Below, piece after piece: positions 38,837 through 47,442 of a stretch of 64,000 nt of DNA. The position numbers and the translations under genes are program-made. Position 1 is the stretch's first letter; each line of letters starts with the position of its first letter. This DNA comes from Fistularia commersonii (lineage: Eukaryota; Chordata; Actinopteri; Syngnathiformes; Fistulariidae), in assembly GCA_037954325.1 (NCBI GenBank), contig JBBMNZ010000002.1, forward strand, positions 17,796,179 to 17,860,178. Reading direction: 5' to 3'. The notes beneath the pieces were generated by a model that did no database searches, had not been told where the DNA came from, and was given only the letters and a program-made list of their open reading frames with translations.

Positions 38837-39141
38837 TGCGGGCTTTTGGGGTAGAAAGGTAAGGTGACATGGCTGAGATCCTGGATGTCGAACGCAGTGG
38901 GTTCGGCTGAGATCGCCTGCCTCTTCGTCCGCTGCTGCTCGTGCAGCTCATTCTGCTTGTGGACCTGCTGGGTTGCTGGCTTTATAACCGATCTGTATTT
39001 GTCGAGCTCGTTCTGTAGCCTCTGTATGAGCTCGTCTTTCTGGTCCAGCTCCAATTCGAGCTCGTCGATGAGCGCGTCCCTCTGGCGAAGCTCCTCGATC
39101 TTCTCCTGCAGCGCGTACTGGAGGTCGCGCAAGGTGCCCAT
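38837..39141 (-). CDS. prkg1: prkg1 first coding exon of the beta isoform
   Basis: The exon encodes the N-terminus of PKG I-beta, starting MGTLRDLQYALQEKIEELRQ: 101 codons plus two bases. Residues 4-53 form a strong heptad coiled coil (Leu4, Leu11, Leu18, Ile25, Leu32, Ile39, Leu46, Ile53), which in this family dimerises and targets the kinase to IRAG and TFII-I. The pseudosubstrate segment TKRQAISAEP lies at 72-81. The exon ends in FYPKSP plus CA, and the G of exon 2 completes Gln. The donor is CCGCA|GTAGGT; the in-frame TAG just after it is intronic. The start context GGAAATGG is a good Kozak match. The segment between zipper and pseudosubstrate (about residues 58-71) is the least mammal-like part and about two residues shorter. 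The exon lies about 4 kb downstream of the alpha exon and is skipped in alpha transcripts. Confidence 0.95.
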
Positions 39142-39900
39142 TTCCGAGCGACTGCGAGCGACTTCCCCGGTAAAGTTTGATCGACGGCCGAGTCCCGATC
39201 CTCTCTCCTTCTACCGAACCGCTCGTAAACTTTATCCGGCATCAACACATTCGCATGATGCAGCCCCGTCTGCCTCCCAGACAGAGAGGAGGGGTTGGAG
39301 GAGGGGAGGCGGTGGGGAATCCTCTGCCTCAGCCACACGCCAGTGTTGGTCGGGGGGAGGAAGGGGGGGTAAGCGAAGGTATGCTCGGTGGAATCCCACG
39401 ATCTCGGAGGTGAGCTCCTGAGCGTTTCGGCATGAAGCAAGCAAAGTTTGTCCCTCTCTCGCTCCCCCTCCCCCTCACCCCGATGATGTGACAGCGGAGA
39501 ACCGTCCTCTCCGTGTGCGTCAGGCTGAAACCCGCTGGGAGCGCATGGCGAGAAGGGCGCCTACAGGAATCCGCGCAACGGTGCAGTCTAGAGGATCGTT
39601 CTCTTGTCTTCTCTCCTTCTCTTCTCCTCTCACATGAATAATGGACTCGGTGAGGAAAAAAGCCACCGCTCTCAGAAACGTGGCACGTCATCATTCAGTT
39701 CCTCGCCCCCGGGCGGTGATGCGAGTAGTCGAGCATCGAACCTTAATGGAAGTTGAGCTTTTTCGTTTCCTTTTTTTATGGAAACTTAATGAACTTCGGT
39801 GCGTAATAAAGATTCCGATCCAAGAGAAAGGGGAGGGGGAGAGGCTCTTGCAAGCAATGCCACTCATTTGCATCGGGATGGATTGTAAACACAATTTCTC
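39142..39900 (-). promoter_or_regulatory. prkg1: Probable beta-isoform promoter and 5' UTR region
   Basis: The DNA directly upstream of the beta start codon is visibly richer in G, C and CpG than its AT-rich surroundings, roughly from the exon out to 39.75 kb. It looks like a CpG-island-type promoter. I see no clear TATA box at a sensible place, so I cannot mark the transcription start. The minus strand carries one CRE-like half site, TGACGTG, at 39684-39690. The long TG repeat at 40.05-40.13 kb lies just upstream. The assignment is inferred from position and base composition. Confidence 0.5.
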
Positions 39901-40045
39901 AGGTGCCTAGAAACGCCTCCACCGTATCTAGGCACATTTTCTGTCACCGATTTAAAAGAAAAAAAAGGTGGGGGTGTAGAGTCAGTCAGCGCTGTGTGAT
40001 CTTATAAAATGTTAAAGATGCTCAGGATCACGACTCGATCTCTCT

Positions 40046-40049
<4 letters not shown>

Positions 40050-40126
<77 letters not shown>
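40050..40126. repeat. (TG)n microsatellite upstream of the beta promoter region
   Basis: A 77-bp uninterrupted TG repeat about 0.9 kb upstream of the beta start codon. In the transcribed direction of the gene it reads (CA)n. Confidence 0.97.
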
Positions 40127-40127
<1 letters not shown>

Positions 40128-41383
40128 TGTCTGTCCACATTACCCCGGACTCATCTGAAGCCCGGCGGCCGAGCGTTCGGCCTCATCCAAGATGGTGCCA
40201 GTTTAAAAGAAGGATGAAGTCTCAAGGACAATTGCATAGATGGATAGTTCTATGGCTAGAATAGGATTAGCCTTGCAGAAAGTTTGGGGTGTCATGAGAT
40301 TCCTCTGGTAGTGAGAATAGGTGCGTTTTGGCTGGATGTCAATATGCTCTTTATTCCCCATGCGTGTAAACAATTTCAAATGGTCTTGAGAAAAAAGAGC
40401 ACAGCTGCCCTCGAGTGGTTTGTCGTGGTATCGACCAGTGTAAGGAAGTCAAGGGGGGCATGTCTCACCCAGCAGGCAAGAGTCTTCGTCCTGACAATTC
40501 CACAAATTTCTGCGAGGACTGTCAGATCTGGGAAGAAAGGCTGTTCATCTTGTGCAAACAGTGAAACAAATTGGAAATAGTGCAGGGAAATCAAAAGAGG
40601 TGCCGCGGGGGCTCGGCTCCAGAGCTGCCCCCCTCACTCTTTCGAAAACCGTGTCCCCTTGGTAGATTTCAGATGTCAAAGTGAGAAAAAAAGAAAAAAA
40701 ACATTTGTCACTACAATCAAACATATTGTTTTCATGCGTGATGATTGTTTTACCAGGCAAGCAGAGCAATGCTAAGATAGTCCCCCCCCCCCCCTCCGTA
40801 TCCCACTGTCTCTTGGGAAAGTTTCCCTCTCAGTTATTCAAAATCACGGTATCTCTAACCCAGTGTTGCATCCCAACAGCCTCCCATCATCAGATCCCCC
40901 CTCCGCCCCATACTGTCCTTCAAAGCACCTCAAGGGTTTAAATTTCACCTCTCTAACATCTAACATCCAGCACAGCAGACGTTTTCCTATGCAGATCAAT
41001 AGAAACAGGATCCGTTGCTCCCTGCTGCAGTAATCCGATGAGCGGGGCGGGACACTGGCTGGTGCCACATCCCGACTCTAATGGCGGGCGAGGGGGGGGT
41101 CACACTGTCTGTGACCCTTTTTGTAGGCCCACAGAGGCACAGGTGAACATCCTCCTTCAACCGCTGGAGAATGACTGCCTCTACAAACCACTGCCTTTTT
41201 ACAAACACATGTGCTTGTGTTTCACTTCAATTATTGCATAAACTCTCTGCCCGCTGAAGCCCCATTCAGTTTAGAACACTATATAAGTGACCATGTTTGT
41301 AATGAAACTCTGTAGAATTGAAAACTTGACAATGGATGATTGGATACTTGTCTTGAGTACCACTTGTTACTGTATGTTTCCAC

Positions 41384-41650
41384 CCGTTCATGGCTATTCC
41401 ACCCTGAACACGCCTGTTCTCGTCTGATCTTTGATGCTAAGCAGGGTTGGGCCTGGTTAGTAGTTGGATGGAGCAGGAGGCAGCGCAACTGTCTTTCTGG
41501 TTCAATTCCTAGTGTGTTGAAGTGTTGTTGAGCAAGACACTTGACCGCTCCTCTGGCGCTGATGGACAGAAACCTACTGCTCATGGTTCATCCGTGATGG
41601 GTTAATTGCAGAGAATGAATTTACCCCTGGGGAATAATAATTATTATCGT
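41384..41650 (+). mobile_element. 5S rRNA-derived SINE with a tRNA-type middle and shared tail
   Basis: Positions 41384-41473 match the 5S rRNA gene closely: CCACCCTGAACACGCC, CTCGTCTGATCT, GCTAAGCAGGGTTGGGCCTG and GTTAGTAGTTGGATGG, which cover the internal control region (box A, intermediate element, box C). Then follows a B-box-like GGTTCAATTCC (41499-41509) and, from 41522, a body starting GTGTTGTTGAGCAAGACACT that also occurs in the tRNA-type SINE at 16.96 kb. The end is an AT-rich simple tail. 5S-derived SINEs (SINE3 class) are known from fish, and 5S-tRNA chimeric SINEs from AmnSINE1. Which named family this belongs to is not clear to me. No target duplication was seen. Confidence 0.8.
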
Positions 41651-41884
41651 CTCTCATTGCGCAGTCACTCAAACAACTTGGTGAGTTTAGACTGTGAAGA
41701 CCTACTCTTGAAAAAGCTATTCAAAAATGTCTCGCTGTCATAACCCCATGGCGTGCTCCATCTCAGCTGAGTCAGAAGCGTGAGCCACGCTTGTGTGCAC
41801 ATAATATTGGTGTCGTTTATCCCCGTGGGACCCGACGAGGGATGAAGGTTAGCCGCAGCAAAGACAGAATCCATGTGTGTGAAG

Positions 41885-42456
41885 AGGGGCGGAACCAAGT
41901 GGAACAGTGAGGTTACGGGGAGCGGAGATCAAGAAGGAGGAGGATTTCAACTTTCAAGCTTGGGCTCAAGGGTTTAGCACAATGAAGAGAGTGGAGAAAA
42001 AGGTGAAGAAATGCGCTCAAGCAGGTCGGGATGGGGGGGTGGGGGTGTCAGGAGTGGTTGAAGAGCATCAGCTAGAATGAAGGGAAAGGTGAAAAAGATG
42101 GCGGTGAGACTAGCCATGCTGTCTCTTTTAGAACAAAAGACAGGAGGCAAAGATCAAGATGTTGAGGCTCATCTTGGGAGTGAAGAGGATGGAGAGGATC
42201 AGGAATGAGTCCATCAGATGGGACAGCAGATGGTTTGGGCACTGAGAATATTTGGACATGTATGTAGGAGGGAGGATGCAGAGGTAGGAAGTGCTAGGCA
42301 GTAGAACGAGCAAAAGGCCAAAGAGGAGGTTTATGGATGAATGAAAGAGTCGCTGTGAGAGGAGAAAATGCAGAGGGAGAGTCAGATGGAGGAAGATGAT
42401 TCGCTGTGGCGACCCCTGAGGGGAACAGCGGTGAGGAAAAGAAGAAAGACCTAATA
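41885..42456 (+). mobile_element. RTE-type LINE remnant, plus strand
   Basis: A 5'-truncated copy of the same kind of LINE as at 7.2-8.2 kb, in the opposite orientation. Recognisable pieces in order are the segment around AGCTTGGGCTCAA (the LGST region, about 41958), GTGGTTGAAGAGCATCAGCT (about 42053), GAGACTAGCCATGCTG, GAGGATGGAGAGGATCAGGA, AAAGGCCAAAGAGGAGGTTT and the 3' signature ATTCGCTGTGGCGACCCCTG followed by AGGGGAACAGC. Reading frames are interrupted. Its left boundary is uncertain by some tens of bases, and I saw no target duplication. Confidence 0.8.
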
Positions 42457-43086
42457 AAAGAAAAAGGAGGTCATATGGCCCCGAAAACTTGAATGCAACA
42501 CAAACGGAGGACAGAAAATGGGGTGACACGGTATTCGACAACTTCCTAAACCTAGTTTAAACCGTCAGGACAACGATGTGAAGCTAAAACCAGCGCCGAA
42601 AAAAGGTGACGGAGGAAGCATATGGTCGAACACGGGGCTTTCTAATGGAGTATTAAATATCCTCAGACATGCACTCCGGGTCCTCAGCGTCAGGCTACTA
42701 AAAGCCAATAATGCATCGCACTTCCTCTCATCTGCGTCCTGTGGGACCACCGGGATGGATCTGATCAATTAGGAGCTCCTTTTTTTCTGTCTTTCTTTCT
42801 GAAGCCTCAGGCTGCGTCATCGGCCTAAAGAATGAAAGTGGTGGTCCATTCATGACTAACGTGTCGGTCTTGCTCTCAGAACATATTACAAAGAAGCGCG
42901 TTGGGTGGTAAAAGTACAAAAAAAAGGCCCAAGGATGAAGCGGCACCAAGTGTCCCTTTGTGATCAACTTCCTAGATTCCAATTCTTTATTCTCATTTGA
43001 GGGGAAAAAAAAAACCTTTATCTGTTTAGTGGCATGGATTAAAAGGGTGGAAGCACATCATATTAGAACTCAAAGTGGTGTGTGTA

Positions 43087-43103
43087 GGGGGGGAGGGGGG
43101 GGG
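43087..43103. repeat. G-rich tract beside the alpha donor
   Basis: Runs of seven to nine G residues separated by a single A. In the transcribed direction this is a C-rich tract beginning seven bases into the alpha intron. Confidence 0.95.
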
Positions 43104-43110
43104 TTCTTAC

Positions 43111-43367
43111 CAGTCGGATTTGGCGTATTTGCGGAAGACTTGCTTTGACAGGTCCTGGTGCGTTTGGGGCTCGGCGGAGATGCCCTGCGCCCTGCGGGTC
43201 CTCGGCCCGATAAGTTGAGCGCTGGGCAGCACCGACTGACATTTGTGCAGTTTTCTCTTCAGCTCCTGAATCTCATCCTCTCTGTCCGCAAGGCGCCTCT
43301 CCAGGTCCCGTATCCTCTCCTCCTTGAGCAGCAGGATCTTGGCAAAGTCCTCCTCCAGGTCACTCAT
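43111..43367 (-). CDS. prkg1: prkg1 first coding exon of the alpha isoform
   Basis: The exon encodes the N-terminus of PKG I-alpha, starting MSDLEEDFAKILLLKEERI: 85 codons plus two bases. Residues 5-47 form a leucine/isoleucine zipper (Ile11, Ile19, Leu26, Ile33, Leu40, Leu47), which in this family makes the homodimer and binds partners such as MYPT1. Cys43 (Cys42 in literature numbering) is the residue whose interchain disulfide makes the alpha isoform oxidant-sensitive. RAQGISAEP at 59-67 is the autoinhibitory pseudosubstrate segment. The start has a good Kozak context (A at -3) and matches the family start. The donor is CTG|GTAAGA. Compared with the mammalian protein as I remember it, the stretch after the pseudosubstrate is about two residues shorter, and the codon completed across the junction is Trp instead of Arg. 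Transcription would start above 43367 in GC-rich DNA. Confidence 0.95.
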
Positions 43368-43880
43368 GTTGGAGATCGTTCAACTTTGCCGCGATTCTTC
43401 CCTCCAGACGACACGAACAGAAACAAGGGAGGGAGGGGAGGGGGGGTTAAGCCAGTGATCGCAAAAAAAAAAAAGAAAAATATGCAGAAATCCCGTTTTA
43501 AATAGATTTGATTAAGATGCTCCTTCACGATTCGCGGGTTTGCGTGGTTTTTGAAAAGAAAAAAAAGGAGCGCAGCGGCGTTTTCAGAGTCGGAAAGCGG
43601 GCGACCGATGGAGCAGCGTAACGCTACAGTCCACCGAGCCTCCGGGGAGCTGCTGCCGGGATTTCATTGAGAAAAAACAACGATCGTCTTCCTCGCGATG
43701 AAGCGAGGCGGGCGGTCAAACCGGACACTGAAGAGCCGAGGCAACTCCTGCTTCGGTTCGCTCGCCGCCTATCACGCCTCAAGCTGCCGACGCGCCACAG
43801 AGGACACCCGGCGTGGCCACTGTCAAATATTTGTTTATCATCCTGACGCGCAATCTCAGGCGCCCTCTGGCCGATTTAGG
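43368..43880 (-). promoter_or_regulatory. prkg1: Probable alpha-isoform promoter and 5' UTR region
   Basis: This region upstream of the alpha start codon is rich in G, C and CpG (for example around 43570-43650 and 43690-43870) and changes abruptly to AT-rich DNA near 43.9 kb. That is the usual look of a CpG-island promoter and 5' UTR. I see no convincing TATA box and do not mark a transcription start. The assignment is inferred from position and base composition. Confidence 0.5.
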
Positions 43881-44035
43881 TGATGTTAAACATCCACACC
43901 ACCTCCGAGACCCCGGGAGAAAAGGGTGAAAAAGAAAACAAAAATGAACTATCCTGCACGAACGTGTGCCCCTGTCTATTAAAATGTGCATAGGCAGTGA
44001 TGTGAAAGTAATCTCCATATAGGGCAGTTTCCATT

Positions 44036-44106
44036 ATATAAATATAACTATAACTATAACTATAACTATAACTATAAATATAAATATAAATATAAATATA
44101 AATATA
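44036..44106. repeat. Hexamer repeat (ATAACT)n passing into (ATAAAT)n
   Basis: Tandem ATAACT units turn into ATAAAT units by a single base change, about 0.7 kb upstream of the alpha start codon. Confidence 0.93.
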
Positions 44107-46841
44107 GCCAATGAGCTTGTTTTGTTGCTCTGACTTTCCTATATTGCTTGTCATTCGCAAGTGACTTTATATGTTCATCCTATTATTTTTTAATTTAATA
44201 CATATGTGATAATGTAAACATTATCATTGGCAGCTATGAAACAGAGGAGATAGTGAGATTTCCGTGCAATGGTGTTAAAACGATTTTTATTAGTTATATT
44301 GTTATTGTTGGTGAAATGGTTAAAAAATGCAAAGGGAGATTAGAGATGTGTGTAACAAAGCGTGCAACTCTGTTTGGAGGGAGTTATATTTTGTTTTTTT
44401 TTTGCTTTTTTTGTCTGTTTGTTTTCATAGCTTGATCATGTATCTAGGTAATTGAATATAGTCACAAGAATAAAAGAAATATAAAAAAAAATATAACATA
44501 GAATAGAGTAGGATGCTGTACAAGCTTTGGCAATTGAAATGACTGAAAATGTGTTTTTTTTTAAATTCATGCAATAAATATAATGTTTTCACATTTCATT
44601 ATTTAGTATTACTATTTTCATAGTTTAATGCATGCATATAAGCCTGCAACCATAGATTAAATTGGAGTGTTAAATAACTTTTCAATTCAAGTAAACCAGA
44701 AGGTCAGTTCTGTCAGTGAACTTAATAAAGCCAGTTCAATCTGCTGGTCACACAGACTGCACTCTGCAAATTGATCTGGTGCCCGTTTATCCTTGCTGAA
44801 TGTAAAGTTTGTATTATTTAAATGATAAGACTTTGCTCTGCAACAGGACAAATACATTATTTCATTTTGTGTATCAACATTAAGTCATTACAACACAGTT
44901 ACTCATTGGACTGAGCAGTAATTACATCCCTGTGCTCATCATTCATCTCTCAGCTCGCTCTGTATGTACTGTGAAGAGTGCTCAGTAATTGATCATTACT
45001 TGTCTTCCCGTAGTATTAATCTCCAAACCCAGCAAGTAATTTATCAGCTCCATTTTCATTATGTTTCCTAAATCAGTTTCATCTCAATGAATTCATTGAG
45101 GAGAAAAGAGAAAGAAAAAGAAGGAGCTCATGGGTGCTGGGGGGGTGTTTCATTAAGATTCTGGGTTAAAAATAGAGTGAACAGATTTTCTCATTTTTGC
45201 AGATGTAGTTCAAAATATCTCACCCTTGTCTTTTTGGCTTCCTCTTTAATATGCCAACCTCCTGACATACATCTGGAGATGAAGACTTGCCGCTGGTAAG
45301 CTCCGGCACAGAGTTTAATTACACATTATTTGACGTGTCCTTTCCCACTCAAATTCGCAGATCTTCAAATGGCTCACAAAGGAGAGTTGCCATGATAACG
45401 GGTTGTTAACCCTCATGTCTCTTGTGAGACTTGTGATATCCCGTTTAACTATTCACTGGCCTTATAATTACTCCAAGAGTTCCAAGGTGTAGTTTCCTAG
45501 TGTTCCCTTCAGTGTCACTCATCAAGACCTGCATTAGATGAGCTCCTTTAGCTTTGCCACTCTGCATGTCTTTTCACATTTCACATTTTCACCAGGGTTT
45601 TTGTGAGCAAAGTAAGCGCGAGTGGGATTCAAAGACAAGTTGAGGACCGCAGTTGCGCTGTTATCATTGAGGAAAATAGAGACCAATTAGTTATGCATGC
45701 AGCAGACCCTGTGCCCATAATGACAGTGGTAAATTGAGTGTCACCTTCCATGACCCCAGCCATATCCATGGAAAATATGGTTGCACTGATATCCTACTTA
45801 GGAAAAGAACACCCCTGCATTTGGACAAAAGATTCAGAACATCAACAATCTGTTGATGTTCAAAGCTCTTTGATCATATAATATTTCGTATTCACCGAAC
45901 TAACACAGGCTTGAGGTGCGTGAGCCTAAACACACTCAAAACATAATCATCATTACAAAATCATCCACATGAACTACTTGGGTCTTTCTGTTGTCCTTTT
46001 ATATAAATGGCAAAAGTAAGTGTCAGCAATCACCACAGGCCCCATGATACAATATTCTCACTCTGATTTATAAAAAATACAATATTATTGTATAGCTATT
46101 TGAGCTGAAAATCACCCAGGTGCATGTTGTCCCCATCCACTACGAACTTAATCAAATACTTGATTAAGTATTGTATGGTATAGTATTGTATGGTTTGGTC
46201 ACTGATTTTTTGTTTTTTGTGATTTCATTTTTTTGTGATACTGAAAACTGGGTTCGTAAGCTAAGAGTTCTATTGATTGATATATAATTGCCATAATGCA
46301 ATATTATTCCGTATTGATTTTTTTTCCCGTCACTTCCATCTTGGTTTACTTTGGCTATTCTGCTGTTTCATTCCCTTGATACAAGGTCCTTCTTGGGAAA
46401 CAAGCTTTCCCAAGGCAGGTTCATTGTGCCGATGACTGCTTAACTAAACGGCACTAACAATTACAATATTGTTTCCACTGTGATAAAGGTAAATGATCAA
46501 CACTGACCAGGAGCCACTTGAAAAGCAAAAATCAGACTTCACTACAAAAAGAGCCCCAAGCTTGAGCTGTCCTGACCCTGGGTACACCCACAAGCCAAGA
46601 AGAGAGCGTTACAATTCACAATACACTCTTTACCCTAAAGAGATATTATGGCAGTGCAATCAAAAGCAAAATCCTAGAAACCAAAAACAAACTAAATCGG
46701 GGCCGGCGAAGCTGATACCATGTATGGAAATATGCCTTTTGACTGATCACTTTTGCCGGGGGCTTACAAATGGCGCACTTCCACTTTCAATCTGCATCAT
46801 CCAAGCAGCTCGCGTGTCATCTGTCTCGAATGTTTTTAGTT

Positions 46842-46905
46842 CAGGGGATCTCAAACGTTTTTATTTGTTCGGGTCCTGACCCCCAATATAAAATTTGCCA
46901 GAAAC
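46842..46905. mobile_element. hAT-like transposon end
   Basis: CAGGGGATCTCAAACGTTTT followed by TTCGGGTCCTGACCCCC resembles the start of hAT/Charlie-type elements (CAGTGGTTCTCAAACTTTTT ... GACCCC). No matching second end was found by eye. Confidence 0.4.
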
Positions 46906-47403
46906 ATGTGACAGCAGGAATTAGTTGAGGGATACACCAATTTTGGGCGGGAATATTGTCTACGTACAAGCAGCTAGCAGCTTGTGAGACTACTTCTGAT
47001 TGACCATTAGGCTTTTTCAAGCGTATTTGCAATAATTTCCTTTTTTCACAGTTTCTTTCTTTTTTGGGGGGGGGGGTTGTTTTGTTTTGGGTTTTATTGG
47101 TGGAGTGGTTCATTTATTTGTTTCTCGCTGATTTTTAAACGACTGCATGCTGATTTTTTCGGGGGAAATCCCCGCTGCTAATGAAAGAGAAACTCCATGC
47201 ACACAAGAGGCTGCTCACACATTTACCAAACTCACTGCAGTTATTGAGTCTCACTGCAAAAACGGGCTCAAGCTGTCTTTGCGGTGTTTCTTACCGGGCA
47301 GAGAAACACTGGTGCCCTCATGATCGCCTCAAGAGCAGATCAACTTACAGAAGACAAGAGGGCAGACATTGCTCACCGCTTTCCTGTAATACGCTTACAT
47401 ACA

Positions 47404-47442
47404 GACACACACACACACATACACACATACACACACACACAT
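47404..47442. repeat. Imperfect (AC)n microsatellite
   Basis: AC array interrupted by AT at two places. Confidence 0.92.

Larger units (their letters stand above)
39901..43110. other. Interval between the beta promoter region and the alpha exon
   Basis: This is intron for alpha transcripts and upstream flank for beta transcripts. It contains a TG repeat (40.05 kb), a C-run of about 14 at 40.78 kb, the 5S-headed SINE (41.38-41.65 kb), an RTE remnant (41.9-42.46 kb) and a G-rich tract touching the alpha donor. The rest shows nothing I recognise. Confidence 0.75.
13574..43367 (-). other. prkg1: prkg1 gene, 5' part (two alternative first exons plus exons 2 and 3)
   Basis: This span covers the visible coding part of a cGMP-dependent protein kinase I gene on the minus strand. 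The exon order in transcription is alpha first exon, beta first exon, exon 2, exon 3. The junctions are consistent: both first exons end two bases into a codon, exon 2 begins with the completing G, and exon 2 ends one base into a codon that exon 3 completes with AT to give Asp. All donors start with GT and all acceptors end with AG. The rest of the kinase is not in the window. Teleosts carry duplicated prkg1 genes (prkg1a and prkg1b), and I cannot tell which copy this is. The gene identification rests on near-identity to the vertebrate PRKG1 protein as I know it. Confidence 0.95.

Noticed and set aside
38864..39421. 185-codon plus-strand ORF across the beta exon
   Set aside because: It is the antisense of the beta first exon and its GC-rich 5' region; the Ser/Cys-rich composition is what the reverse complement of a coiled-coil exon gives.
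38982..39440. 152-codon minus-strand ORF overlapping the beta exon in another frame
   Set aside because: The prkg1 frame explains this strand; the overlapping frame is a by-product of GC-rich DNA with few stop codons.
41384..41473. Functional 5S rRNA gene
   Set aside because: It lacks the final part of 5S rRNA and a proper T-run terminator, and it continues directly into a SINE body.
42128..42541. 137-codon minus-strand ORF
   Set aside because: It is antisense to the plus-strand RTE remnant.
46493..46879. 128-codon plus-strand ORF
   Set aside because: No family resemblance, and its 3' end runs into a hAT-like end.
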